Shown here: piece after piece, positions 7,514 to 15,384 of the stretch | Numbering within the stretch: the stretch's first letter is position 1 | How the letters are laid out: the number at the start of each line of letters is the position of its first letter | Origin: Holosporales bacterium | Lineage (GTDB): Bacteria; Pseudomonadota; Alphaproteobacteria; BNTO01 | Reading direction: 5' to 3' | Assembly: GCA_031257945.1 (NCBI GenBank) | Contig: JAIRNU010000061.1 | Coordinates: forward strand, 1 to 26,343 | DNA length: 26,343 nucleotides | Made by a program: the position numbers and the translations under genes | The notes under the pieces: model-generated | Database searches by the model: none | What the model was told of the DNA's origin: nothing | What the model saw: only the letters and a program-made list of their open reading frames with translations

Positions 7514-8851
7514 ATGTTTTTTAATTTTAGCTTGATAGAAAGCAAAAACGATACAGAAAGTTCGCTGTACGCATACTGGCGATTTCGAACGATGTTCTTT
7601 TTGATGCTAGCGTATGCGGCATTTTATTTCGTTAGGCAAAATTTGTCGTTTGCAATGCCGGAGATGTGCGAATCGCTTGGTTTTTCGAAGTCCGCCTTAG
7701 GGCAGATCGCGACCATTTTTGGCGTTATATATGGGGTTGGAAAGGTAATTAGTGGTATCTTTGGCGACAACAGCAGCGCCCGCGCGTTTTTGGCGGTTGG
7801 GCTGTTTCTTTCGGCTGCAGCCAATATTTTTATGGGCGGAGTATCTAGCCTTTGGCTGATGATAGTAATTTGGGCATTCAACTCTTGTTGCCAATCAACT
7901 GGGGCTCCGGCATGCGCTAAAATTTTGGCCCATTGGTTTACCCCGAAGGAATTCGGCGTAATGTGGGCAATTTGGACTTCTTCTTTACAAATGGGAAGCG
8001 CTTTTATCGGCGTTGTTATCGCCTTTTTTCTGCCATACTTAGGGTGGCGTTTTGCTTTTTATATACCTGGGCTGTTAAGCCTGGTTATTGCTTTTTTTGC
8101 GTTTTTCGGTTTGCGTAACGATCCAAAAGCCGTCGGCCTGCCAAGCCCCGAAGAGCACGCAAAAGTTAGTCGTCGCAAGGAGGAGGACGAGTGCGCAAGC
8201 ATGTCATCCTTTGAAATTCTCATAAAGCGCGTATTGCGCAATAAAATGGTGTGGGCCATGGGCGCCGCCAATTTTTTCACCTATTTTGTGAAGATGAGTG
8301 TGTTTTACTGGGCGCCAATGTTTTTATGCGAAGCTAAGGGGAGTTCGCTGATATTTGCGGGCTACCAGACGGCCATTTTTAATATGGCTGGGATTGTCGG
8401 GGCTATTGTAACTGGTTTGCTGTCAGATCGGGTTTTTCACGGATATCGAGGGCGGACAGGGTTCTTTTGCATGATAGGCCTTTCGGTTTCAATTGCCGCT
8501 TTATGGTTGGTTCCGCCGGGAATGCCGGTTTCCCATGCGCTGATTATGCTGTCTATTGGATTGTTTGTAGTCGGGCCGCAGACTGTAGTTGGCGTTGCTG
8601 CCGTGGACTTCTCTTCGAAGAAAGCCGCTGGATCGGCTACTGGCCTTGTTGGAACATTAGGATATATGGGCTTTTCCACCGCAGGCGTTGGGTCAGCATA
8701 CGTTGCCGAGCATTCCTTCGGCTGGAACGGCGTTTTTATTTTGATGTTGGTGTCGTCTATATTAGGATGCCTGTGCTTCCTATGTACATGGCGCGCAAGG
8801 TCTTCAGCTTTTACAACGCCAGCTGAACCTCCAGCAAAATCAGGAAAATAG
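7514..8851 (+). CDS. OPA-family organophosphate:phosphate antiporter (GlpT/UhpT-like)
   Basis: A 445-residue, 12-helix major facilitator of the organophosphate:inorganic phosphate antiporter family, which exchanges glycerol-3-phosphate or hexose-phosphates for phosphate across the inner membrane. The family pattern YAAFYFVRQNLSFAMPEM is in helix 1, a Gly-rich loop GVGKVISGIFGD lies near residue 80, ILAHWFTPKEFG follows helix 4, and KKAAGSATGLVGTLGYMG is in the C-terminal half, as in GlpT and UhpC. Length is normal. The ATG at 7514 has no clear Shine-Dalgarno. The gene begins the cluster with ruvA (15 bases downstream) and the activase. Which organophosphate it carries, and whether it transports or senses, cannot be told from the sequence. 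In an intracellular bacterium it could import host sugar phosphates. Confidence 0.88.
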   Translation: MFFNFSLIESKNDTESSLYAYWRFRTMFFLMLAYAAFYFVRQNLSFAMPEMCESLGFSKSALGQIATIFGVIYGVGKVISGIFGDNSSARAFLAVGLFLSAAANIFMGGVSSLWLMIVIWAFNSCCQSTGAPACAKILAHWFTPKEFGVMWAIWTSSLQMGSAFIGVVIAFFLPYLGWRFAFYIPGLLSLVIAFFAFFGLRNDPKAVGLPSPEEHAKVSRRKEEDECASMSSFEILIKRVLRNKMVWAMGAANFFTYFVKMSVFYWAPMFLCEAKGSSLIFAGYQTAIFNMAGIVGAIVTGLLSDRVFHGYRGRTGFFCMIGLSVSIAALWLVPPGMPVSHALIMLSIGLFVVGPQTVVGVAAVDFSSKKAAGSATGLVGTLGYMGFSTAGVGSAYVAEHSFGWNGVFILMLVSSILGCLCFLCTWRARSSAFTTPAEPPAKSGK

Positions 8852-8866
8852 GGAAGGAAAATAAGT

Positions 8867-9460
8867 ATGATTGTGAAGCTGCATGGGGTGGTCGAGGAGA
8901 TTTTCAACGACCGCCTTGTGCTGAACATTAACGGCGTGTGCTACGAGGTCCTATGCTCCACAAAGACGATAGAGGCGGCGGCCGTTGGAGGAGAGGTGAT
9001 ATTGTGGACTGCACATATCATTCGCGAAGACGCCCAGCTTTTGTGCGGCTTTTTGTCGTATGATGAAAAGCTTTGGTTCCGCGAAATCATTGGTGTACGG
9101 GGGCTTGGCCCCAAGGCTGCTTTATCGATTTTATCCGCCTTAAGCATTAGCGACCTAGTTTCAGCCATTTTAAACCAAGACTCAGATGTTTTAACGCAAG
9201 CTGGTGGGGTTGGAAAAAAGGGGGCAGAGCGAATCATTGCTGAATTAAAAAACTCGAAACTTTTGAAGAACGAAAATTTCGCCCCTTCCGAATCCAATCG
9301 TATACAATCTGGGCTAGAGCACGATGTTATTGAAGCTCTCACAACATTAGGATACGATCGGACCGAGGCTAGGAATGCGATCATGAATGTTGGAAGCAGG
9401 AATTTTTCTTCTACAGAGGAATTGTTGAAAGCGACTTTGTCATCTATAACGAGGAAATGA
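8867..9460 (+). CDS. ruvA: Holliday junction branch migration protein RuvA
   Basis: RuvA (197 aa, normal length) binds four-way DNA junctions as a tetramer and loads the RuvB motor for branch migration in recombinational repair. The N-terminal OB-fold begins MIVKLHGVVEEI. Two helix-hairpin-helix motifs follow (VRGLGPKAALSILSAL near residue 75 and GGVGKKGAERIIAELK near 110), then an acidic linker and the C-terminal three-helix domain (EALTTLGYDRTEARNAI) that contacts RuvB. GGGAAGG lies 8-14 bases before the ATG. It is 15 bases after the transporter and 10 bases before the activase, so probably cotranscribed with both. ruvB and ruvC, often adjacent in other bacteria, are absent from this window. 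Confidence 0.96.
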   Translation: MIVKLHGVVEEIFNDRLVLNINGVCYEVLCSTKTIEAAAVGGEVILWTAHIIREDAQLLCGFLSYDEKLWFREIIGVRGLGPKAALSILSALSISDLVSAILNQDSDVLTQAGGVGKKGAERIIAELKNSKLLKNENFAPSESNRIQSGLEHDVIEALTTLGYDRTEARNAIMNVGSRNFSSTEELLKATLSSITRK

Positions 9461-9470
9461 GGAGTATAGC

Positions 9471-10172
9471 GTGCCTAGTGGTAGGAATAGCGTCAATAGC
9501 ATTATAGTTGGGGGGCTGTCCCCGTTCACTACAATTGACTTCCCGACGGTAACCTCGGCTTTTGTCGTTTTTTGCCAGGGGTGCTTTTGGCGGTGCCCAT
9601 ATTGCCAAAACAGGCTGCTACAACCCGCAAAAAATAGCAAATTATCGTGGAAAAACGTGTTTAAGGAGATTTGCCAGCGCAAGGGGTTTGTTGAAGGGGT
9701 AGTCTTTAGCGGGGGAGAACCGCTGATACAGCCGGCAATTATGGAAGGGATACAGCAAGTCCGGGCTGAAGGGTTTCGCGTGGCGTTGCATACGTCTGGG
9801 GCTGTACCGCGCGTATTAGAGAAAGTCCTTCCCCTTGTCGATTGGGTCGGTTTCGATATCAAGGCTCCTTTTGCTAAATATGAAAAAGTAACATTTTATG
9901 GAGGGAGTGGGCGGTTGGCGCAAACAAGCTTAAATATTTTGATAAATTCCGGAGTAGAGTTTGAATGCAGGACGACGGTGTATCCCAAACTCTTGCAACA
10001 AGATGATATTTTGCAAATTGCGCAAAGCCTGCGTGAGATCGGGGTTAAAACGTACGCCCTACAGGAATGTTTTGATAAAGAAAGACTGCCGATGCATAGC
10101 GACTGTTTTGCTCCCGAGTTTTTGCAGAAAATCGAGCAGTGCTTTCAGAAATTTGTTGTGCGTAAAGTGTAG
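9471..10172 (+). CDS. Radical SAM activase, NrdG2-type (anaerobic ribonucleotide reductase activating protein)
   Basis: A 233-residue radical SAM enzyme. The opening GGLSPFTTIDFP and the cluster motif CFWRCPYC (Cys38, Cys42, Cys45) match the NrdG2 branch of class III ribonucleotide-reductase activases, which use a [4Fe-4S] cluster and S-adenosylmethionine to make a glycyl radical on NrdD. SGGEPL near residue 80 is the SAM-binding GGE motif. The start is a GTG at 9471, supported by TGAGGAG that overlaps the ruvA stop codon and lies 6 bases upstream. No nrdD or other glycyl-radical enzyme lies in the window, so the true partner is open. The family is firm, the exact substrate less so. Confidence 0.82.
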   Translation: MPSGRNSVNSIIVGGLSPFTTIDFPTVTSAFVVFCQGCFWRCPYCQNRLLQPAKNSKLSWKNVFKEICQRKGFVEGVVFSGGEPLIQPAIMEGIQQVRAEGFRVALHTSGAVPRVLEKVLPLVDWVGFDIKAPFAKYEKVTFYGGSGRLAQTSLNILINSGVEFECRTTVYPKLLQQDDILQIAQSLREIGVKTYALQECFDKERLPMHSDCFAPEFLQKIEQCFQKFVVRKV

Positions 10173-10237
10173 TTGGGGGCTCAATTTCATAGCTTCTTCT
10201 AAAGACCCTGAATTAGCCGCAATAGTAAAGCCACCGA

Positions 10238-10339
10238 TTATGGGGGCTGCTTTACGCTTCGGACTGTTAGGAGAGCCTCATCCTCTGCTACTAGTGGTTC
10301 GATCCATTCGTTTTTTGTTAGTGGCTTTTTGGTTTTCAT
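10238..10339 (-). pseudogene. 33-aa ORF coupled to the small LRR gene; possible gene remnant
   Basis: The ATG overlaps the stop of the small LRR gene as ATGA, the usual sign of translational coupling. The frame begins MKTKKPLTKNEWIEPLVAED and stops at TAA after 33 codons. A neighbouring frame then continues in a protein-like way (IIGGFTIAANSGSLEEAMKL), loosely recalling the GGFYxI...SLDEAL pattern of YciI/DGPF-domain proteins. This suggests a frameshifted remnant of such a gene, but the resemblance is slight. There is no independent Shine-Dalgarno. It may be a chance open frame. Confidence 0.28.
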
Positions 10340-11103
10340 ACGCCAAAACTCAAAGGAGGAACGAAGGGCAATGGCCAAATATCACCATTGGGGGAAGAGG
10401 CTGTACAGCCCCGTGGTAGGTTCGTATAATAAAATTTATTCATAAGAAACCCTTCCATGTTGTTGCTTTCAGGAGCGCTGCTAAAGTATACGTGTTGTAA
10501 ACCTGTCTCCCAAAAAGCCCACCACCCAATATTTACATTTGGCGGCAAAGTAATTCTTGTTAAAGAGCAGCACTGCGCAAACGCTTCATCGCCTATACTC
10601 CGGACATTTCCCGGAAGAATGATACTTTCTAGAGCGACGCAATTCTCAAAAGCGCGATCTTCTATCTCTGTTAACTGGCTTCCTGCTTCAAATCGTACAT
10701 GCTTAGTTACCATATTACGCTCTCCGATAATGTTTAGCATATCTAGCGAATCAACTTCCTTCGCGATAAGTACATAGGGGTATCTTTTGATATCGTAGAC
10801 ATCATCCACTAGGATATAGCGGCATTCATAGCAGAGATACGCAAGTACAGCTATAGATGCTGTGGAAGAAACACGCAATGCGTATTTCCCCAGAAAACCA
10901 GGTAGGTATCGCTTCGCAACAAAAGCGCTGCAAGTAAAGGCGGCGCATAATACAATAGAACAAAATGCCTGCCAAGGGGAATCTTTTACTCCATAATAGA
11001 CTCTGCTTAATATGTTGCTCGACAGACCGTTGTCGGTTTGTGCATCGCCTGCACAGTGTCCAGTGCAAGCAACGGCACCAGCTAGCAAAAGTATCTTTTT
11101 CAT
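10336..11103 (-). CDS. Small membrane-anchored BspA-type LRR protein (255 aa)
   Basis: A short relative of the large LRR proteins. MKKILLLAGAVACTGHCAGD is a signal peptide with likely cleavage after HCA. Two hydrophobic segments follow (about residues 46-63 and 76-92) and should be membrane helices. The C-terminal part carries only about three LRR_5 units (FEAGSQLTEIEDRAFENCVA, then LESIILPGNVRSIGDEAF and LTRITLPPNVNIGWWAF). The tail is Pro-rich and lacks the end seen in the 901-aa protein. It may be a truncated or minimal family member, perhaps anchoring the repeats at the membrane. It converges with the activase gene 163 bases away. Function unknown. Confidence 0.75.
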   Translation of the reverse strand: MKKILLLAGAVACTGHCAGDAQTDNGLSSNILSRVYYGVKDSPWQAFCSIVLCAAFTCSAFVAKRYLPGFLGKYALRVSSTASIAVLAYLCYECRYILVDDVYDIKRYPYVLIAKEVDSLDMLNIIGERNMVTKHVRFEAGSQLTEIEDRAFENCVALESIILPGNVRSIGDEAFAQCCSLTRITLPPNVNIGWWAFWETGLQHVYFSSAPESNNMEGFLMNKFYYTNLPRGCTASSPNGDIWPLPFVPPLSFGV

Positions 11104-11204
11104 AGTTACTTCATGTGGAATGGTATCAACGCAACGGCACTAGTGTACCACAAAGATCATACCACAAAAATCCTAAAAGTAACTTTTGTCGCTAATAGCC
11201 CTGG

Positions 11205-11300
11205 GCACCCTACACATGCCGCTATCCCTTGGAATGCGCGGTATTCAGTAGTTGGGACAAGCACTTGAAACAAGTATGGAGGAATCTTGTATCTAGCGGG
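11205..11300. repeat. Inverted repeat partner of 7331-7429
   Basis: CACCCTACACATGCCGCTAT and CCTTGGAATGCGCGGTATTC match the reverse complement of 7331-7429 with scattered substitutions. It lies immediately beside the second inverted pair member at 11314-11429. Confidence 0.88.
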
Positions 11301-11406
11301 AAGCCCCCTTACTCCTTACTCCTAGACACTTCATAAAAAATAATGTTTTTTCGGCGAAATTGTGTATAATTTGACAGTTATTTGTTTTATTCTCGTTCTT
11401 CCTCAT
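11293..11406 (-). CDS. Possible 37-aa small ORF inside repeat copy B
   Basis: Counterpart of the frame at 26-136: starts MRKNENKTNNCQIIHNFAEK and runs to TGA after 37 codons. It differs from copy A at a few internal residues and at the end, where the repeat boundary falls. AAGAGGCG upstream could be a ribosome binding site. No known family; translation is unproven. Confidence 0.25.
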   Translation of the reverse strand: MRKNENKTNNCQIIHNFAEKTLFFMKCLGVRSKGASR

Positions 11407-11429
11407 GGATATTTCGCCTCTTATTACAC
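11314..11429. repeat. Dispersed repeat copy B, inverted relative to 1-120
   Basis: The reverse complement starts GTGTAATAAGAGGCGAAATA and ends CTAGGAGTAAGG, matching the window start. Internally a T/C change and a short A-run indel separate the copies. The pair encloses about 11 kb including all three LRR genes on this side. Confidence 0.85.
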
Positions 11430-11606
11430 GGTATTTTTCACCAGTCGGAGAATCGTTCTCTGGATTATTTTCGCCGGGACGCCTTGCGCTTTGAGCACCT
11501 CCCAAGCAGCAACGTCCTTTTCATACTGTTTCATGAGCTCACTTTTCTCTGGCGCAACGGCGTACGATCTGCATATTGATCTCCTGTTTGTTTTTTCTAA
11601 CTTCAT
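11424..11606 (-). CDS. Possible 60-aa hypothetical protein
   Basis: A 60-codon frame with an amphipathic, protein-like second half (KSELMKQYEKDVAAWEVLKA then GVPAKIIQRTILRLVKN). The ATG follows AGGCCTCCAG, with no strong Shine-Dalgarno. The TAA stop falls in the repeat whose other copy begins the window, so a sister gene probably ends at base 8 there. I do not recognise the family. It could be the C-terminal remnant of a larger gene. Confidence 0.35.
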   Translation of the reverse strand: MKLEKTNRRSICRSYAVAPEKSELMKQYEKDVAAWEVLKAQGVPAKIIQRTILRLVKNTV

Positions 11607-11852
11607 TCTGGAGGCCTTTTTGCATTTTGTGAATACTGTATTTTTTTTTTCGGGCTTTTCAGGCTTTTTTCACCACATATTTTTTCTCACATGTGTTTGA
11701 TCTTGTACACAAATAAATATGTAGGGTGCTGACACGGCTAATAAAAATACTTGACTTGTGAATCATTTGTCTGTGACCATCGCAGCGTGAATCATAATGA
11801 TCAACGCCAACGTCACTAGCGGGATCGTAGTAAGTGGAGGAATACGGGGACT

Positions 11853-12440
11853 ATGCAATCCGAACAGCAGATCGCCAACCAAGCAAGCTTTTCGCAATTG
11901 GGGGCGCAACTAGAGATAGACTACGAAAAAATAGAAAAGTACTTCGCTAATCTGTCTATTTTTGAATTTTTCAATATATCGCCGACTTTTCTTATTTGCG
12001 AGAAAGATCTGCGGAGCAGGTACTTCGCAATTTGCCGCTATTTCTTGCCGAAAAATGAGGAGATATTGAAAAAAACACACGAAAACTATAAAAAAATGCA
12101 GTCACCAATTGGGCGCCTTGATGCCCTTTTCAAACATTTTGGCGCCGGAAATATGTTGGACGCAGATCTTGAAGATGCAAATTGTCAGGGCGTCATAGGT
12201 AGCCACACCAATACCAACATCCCCGACGACATCCTTTGTTTGAGTACAAAGTTATTTGCTTTGGAGCCAAGCGAGCGTCCCGAATTTGCAACCACGATTA
12301 AGGGGCTTAATGCTGAGATTGAACGCGAGATTCAGCGGGCTTTTGAACAGCGGGATTGGGAGGCTCTAAAACAGCTAAAAACAAGGCTGTCCTACGGAGT
12401 AAAACTGTTGGATTCTGTATACGAATTACTTCGCGACTAA
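11853..12440 (+). CDS. HscB-like J-domain co-chaperone lacking the HPD motif
   Basis: 195 residues laid out like HscB, the J-protein that directs the chaperone HscA to the iron-sulfur scaffold IscU. Residues of about 35-98 resemble a J domain (FEFFNISP, DLRSRYFAICRY, YKKMQSPIGRLDALFKHFG). Residues of about 130-195 resemble the C-terminal IscU-binding helical bundle (EREIQRAFEQRDWEALKQLK then RLSYGVKLLDSVYELLRD). Where the invariant His-Pro-Asp should follow helix II the sequence reads FLPKN (residues 64-68), so classical Hsp70 stimulation should be lost or altered. GGAGG lies 12 bases before the ATG. It converges with uvrC, 13 bases apart. The assignment rests on pattern recognition. No isc genes or hscA lie in the window. 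Confidence 0.55.
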   Translation: MQSEQQIANQASFSQLGAQLEIDYEKIEKYFANLSIFEFFNISPTFLICEKDLRSRYFAICRYFLPKNEEILKKTHENYKKMQSPIGRLDALFKHFGAGNMLDADLEDANCQGVIGSHTNTNIPDDILCLSTKLFALEPSERPEFATTIKGLNAEIEREIQRAFEQRDWEALKQLKTRLSYGVKLLDSVYELLRD

Positions 12441-12453
12441 CTTCATGGCTCCG

Positions 12454-14391
12454 CTAACGCCAAAAGTCGAGGATTACCTTTGCTAAAGCTCTCGAAATAC
12501 CGTCAACACTGCACAATTCCTCAACAGATGCCTTTTGAATTCGCTGAACCGAGCCAAACTTTTGCAACAAAAGTTTTTTTCGCGTGTTACCTACCCCAGG
12601 AATATCGCTCAACTGAGACTTTGTTATGCTGCGGGCTTTAGCATCCCTATGCGTGCTAATAGCAAAGCGGTGAGCTTCGTCACGCACTCGTTGTAAGAAA
12701 AACAAGGTTGGATCATCTTGGGGCAAGGAAATTGGCGCCCAGCCTGGCAAAAAAAACCGCTCCCGCCCGGCGTTCCTATCAGGGCCTTTGGCGATCCCGA
12801 TAACCATGATATCCTCCAAATTGTACTCTCTTAAAATTTTCATTACGGAGGTGACCTGCCCAGCACCACCATCTATTAACATTAAATCTGGTAGAGGGTT
12901 TTTTTCTGGGTCCTTCACGCGCCGCTTAATCACCTCTTCCATCATTGCGAAATCATCCCCGCCCTGCCCAACTGCTCCTTCTCGGCGCGGATTTACAGCA
13001 AATTTGCGATACGATTTTTTGTCGAATCCCTCATGTGTAGCAACGACAAAACAACCGTATGCATATTTCCCCTGGATATGGCTGTTATCGTATATCTCGA
13101 CGCGTTTAGGAACTTGCGGTAGAACAAAAATTTCTGCGATTTTTTTGAGGTTCTCGCCGAATTCGGTTTGTTTTGCAGATTCATAGCGGCTTTGCTCCGC
13201 AGCATTCTTTAAAGCGATTTGAATCCACTTCCGCCCATTTCCTCGTCTAGGAAACTCAATACGCGTATTAACGCCATGCCGTTCCTTTAAGGCGCACTCA
13301 AGAAGATCTTGGTTTTCTGGCAAATAATTCAGGAGGATACGGCGTGGCGGCGTCCGATCAAGGTAAAATTGCTGAATAAAGGCCTCTATGTTTTCGCTTG
13401 GAGTAAGGTAATTCGCCTCATTGTTAAGGAAAAATGTATCCCCCCCTAAATATGTATTGTTGCGAATAATTAGAGTATACACGCATGGGAAGGCTGTTTC
13501 TTGGACGATACTATGCTCTGTATTTTCGCCATGAAGTAATACTATAACGTCAACATCCTGCAGCCCTCCGGTAGTCTCCTTTTCTATATCGGATAATCGC
13601 TCGAGGTTTCGAATAGAATCTCGGCAACGCGCCGCTTTTTCAAAAGCAAGGTCGTCACTAGCGGCCAGCATTTCCTTTTTCAGGCAATCGCGGATGCACA
13701 CAACCTTCCCAGCCAAAAAATCCTTACTATGCTTAACGGCGTCTGCATACTCTTGCTTATCTATTTTACCAACACATGGCGCAGAACACCGCTTCATATC
13801 GTATTGCAAACATGGCCGGGTTCTTTTGGCGAAACAAGAATCGGAACACCCTCTAAGTTTAAATATTTTATAAATATTTAGTAACGCCTCGTCAACACTT
13901 TTCGCTGAAGAAAAAGGCCCGCAATATTCTTCCTTTTCATGATTAAATACTCCACGGTGCCTGGCGACCCTAGGGAAATCGTGATCCTTGCTGATACTAA
14001 TAGAAACGAATGGCGTCGCATCTTTCAGTGCTACATTATACATAGGCTTTAGCGTCCGAATCAGGTCGGCTTCAAGGAAAATTGCCGCAGACTCCGACGG
14101 AACCACTGAAAAAACTACACTATGCACATTACTAACCATCCGCCTTATCCGGTACGACAGCTCATTAACATTGGTATAAGAAGCGACCCGATTCTTCAGG
14201 TTTTTCGCTTTGCCAATGTATAGAACCTCCTTATCCTCACCAAGCATCCGATAAACCCCAGGAAGCAGCGGAAAATTTTGGACAGCATCCTTTATGACAT
14301 TCCTCCCCCTTTCAAGACGTGTTAAAAAAGTAGGTTCGGTCTGCTCGCTGTTCTTTGCGCCTAAAGCCTCGCTTTCAACGGTCACACTCAC
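12454..14391 (-). CDS. uvrC: UvrABC excinuclease subunit C
   Basis: UvrC (645 aa, normal length) makes both incisions beside a lesion in nucleotide excision repair. The N-terminal GIY-YIG nuclease has PGVYRM (44-49) and LYIGKAKNLKNR (57-68). Four cluster cysteines are intact (C182, C194, C202, C206, spaced x11-x7-x3). A UVR segment binding UvrB is near 235-270. The RNase H-like nuclease carries D435 (EIYDNSH), D507 (LMLIDGG) and H574 (RDEAHRF). Two helix-hairpin-helix motifs end the protein (IPGVGNTRKKLLLQKFGS). The start is a GTG at 14391 with AGGAAGAG about 5 bases upstream, overlapping the udg gene by 17 bases, so the two are translationally coupled. The N-terminal extension (LERGRNVIKDAV) is alphaproteobacterial in style. 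Confidence 0.96.
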   Translation of the reverse strand: MSVTVESEALGAKNSEQTEPTFLTRLERGRNVIKDAVQNFPLLPGVYRMLGEDKEVLYIGKAKNLKNRVASYTNVNELSYRIRRMVSNVHSVVFSVVPSESAAIFLEADLIRTLKPMYNVALKDATPFVSISISKDHDFPRVARHRGVFNHEKEEYCGPFSSAKSVDEALLNIYKIFKLRGCSDSCFAKRTRPCLQYDMKRCSAPCVGKIDKQEYADAVKHSKDFLAGKVVCIRDCLKKEMLAASDDLAFEKAARCRDSIRNLERLSDIEKETTGGLQDVDVIVLLHGENTEHSIVQETAFPCVYTLIIRNNTYLGGDTFFLNNEANYLTPSENIEAFIQQFYLDRTPPRRILLNYLPENQDLLECALKERHGVNTRIEFPRRGNGRKWIQIALKNAAEQSRYESAKQTEFGENLKKIAEIFVLPQVPKRVEIYDNSHIQGKYAYGCFVVATHEGFDKKSYRKFAVNPRREGAVGQGGDDFAMMEEVIKRRVKDPEKNPLPDLMLIDGGAGQVTSVMKILREYNLEDIMVIGIAKGPDRNAGRERFFLPGWAPISLPQDDPTLFFLQRVRDEAHRFAISTHRDAKARSITKSQLSDIPGVGNTRKKLLLQKFGSVQRIQKASVEELCSVDGISRALAKVILDFWR

Positions 14392-15175
14392 TGGTCTCTT
14401 CCTTTAACATCATGAAATCCTCCCACGCAAACACTTTTTGCCCCGGCGATCGCAGCAAATACGAGGGATGGAAAGTCACCATTGTTTTGATCTTTTTCTC
14501 CCCGACCGCCGTATAATAATGCCAAACATTTCGTACTCTGGATAGTCCAGTATTAATCTGCAGCACAGCGCGCATGGCAGTTGCCCCAAGCAAAACTATC
14601 ACTTTAGGATTGATAAGCTCTATATGCTTTTCTAGGAACGGCCGGCATTGCTCTATTTCCTCAGGTTCTGGGACGCGATTTCCTGGCGGACGCCAATTCA
14701 CAACATTCGTTATGTATACTTTTTCGCGCGATAGGCCGATAGACTCCAGCATTTTACTAAGCAACTTCCCGCTTTGGCCGACAAATGGGAGGCCCTGCTT
14801 ATCTTCCTCTAACCCGGGAGCTTCTCCTATAAGCATTATATCTGACGGTGTAGGGCCATCGCCAAAAACAGTATTAGTAGCCGTTTTCTTTAATTCGCAC
14901 CCATTAAACGCATGAACCGCTTCTTTTAGAGCGGTTATAGAGGAAATATTTGATACATCTGCTTTTTGAGTATGGGTAATGCTTTTAGTATGTGACGGCG
15001 GAGACGGTACAGGTCGCGCAGATGATACAGACGGAGCAGGGTTATACCGTATCTCTTCCTCCCTTTTCTTCTTTGTCCCCTGCACTTTTTTGAGGACAGA
15101 CTTGTTATTAGCCAAAACCAGCTCTTCCCCAAATTCATCTTGAAGAATGGCCCAGCAAGCGACCTTTTTGCTCAT
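14375..15175 (-). CDS. Uracil-DNA glycosylase, family-4-like, with two cluster cysteines replaced
   Basis: Removes uracil from DNA as the first step of base excision repair. From the ATG at 15175 (266 aa) the order is a variable Pro/Ser-rich N-terminus (about 1-75), the family motif GEAPGLEEDKQGLPFVG (117-133) with the uracil-binding active site, ITNVVNWRPPGNR (155-167), and HPSYLLR (236-242). Family 4 enzymes normally hold a [4Fe-4S] cluster with four cysteines. Here C93 and C177 remain, but the other two positions are Lys96 and Trp161. This loss is, to my knowledge, common in alphaproteobacterial homologues. A TTG at 15193 would add six residues; neither start has a clear Shine-Dalgarno. 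It overlaps uvrC by 17 bases, forming a repair operon. Confidence 0.88.
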   Translation of the reverse strand: MSKKVACWAILQDEFGEELVLANNKSVLKKVQGTKKKREEEIRYNPAPSVSSARPVPSPPSHTKSITHTQKADVSNISSITALKEAVHAFNGCELKKTATNTVFGDGPTPSDIMLIGEAPGLEEDKQGLPFVGQSGKLLSKMLESIGLSREKVYITNVVNWRPPGNRVPEPEEIEQCRPFLEKHIELINPKVIVLLGATAMRAVLQINTGLSRVRNVWHYYTAVGEKKIKTMVTFHPSYLLRSPGQKVFAWEDFMMLKEETSECDR

Positions 15176-15224
15176 AAAAAACAAACGAATCAAAGAAAGC
15201 TCGCCCGAATCTATCCCGATTAAC

Positions 15225-15267
15225 AGAAAAAACGCAACAACCTTTTTTAATGGCTAATGTTGCGTTT
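15225..15267 (-). terminator. Intrinsic terminator, minus strand
   Basis: On the minus strand AAACGCAACA (15258-15267) pairs perfectly with TGTTGCGTTT (15230-15239) around an 18-base loop. The T-run TTTTTT follows in the transcript. It would end a short minus-strand RNA starting upstream near 15.5 kb, before udg. Confidence 0.65.
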
Positions 15268-15273
15268 GATCCG

Positions 15274-15380
15274 CTAATAGGCAGACTACGCAATCACGCA
15301 ACAATAACGGCGCCATCATTATTGCCATTGTGCATAGTCTACTGCTGTAACAGGGCCCGCAAATCTTACGGGCCTTTTCT
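15274..15380. ncRNA. Candidate structured RNA or attenuator between two opposing terminators
   Basis: Nested complementary arms lie here: ACTACGC (15285-15291) with GCATAGT (15332-15338), and inside them CAATAA with TTATTG around GGCGCC. On the plus strand a terminator-like hairpin follows (15354-15377), and on the minus strand another terminator lies at 15225-15267. The strand is uncertain. It does not match tRNA, tmRNA, SRP RNA or 6S RNA signatures that I know. Confidence 0.3.
15354..15377 (+). terminator. Hairpin with T-rich tail, plus strand
   Basis: GGCCCG pairs with CGGGCC around CAAATCTTA and is followed by TTTTCTC on the plus strand. No plus-strand gene precedes it within 300 bases, so it ends either a small RNA starting near 15.25 kb or nothing. 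On the minus strand the same stem lies just after the mini-ORF stop and could act as an attenuator stem. Confidence 0.5.
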
Positions 15381-15384
15381 CTTG

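Larger units (their letters stand above)
11104..11852. other. 749-base intergenic region, mostly repeat copies and AT-rich DNA
   Basis: It holds the inverted repeat partners 11205-11300 and 11314-11429, two doubtful small minus-strand frames within and beyond them, and a T-rich stretch near 11640-11690. Near 11752 a TTGACT box precedes the HscB-like gene, but no convincing -10 box follows at the right distance. I see no RNA gene. Confidence 0.6.
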
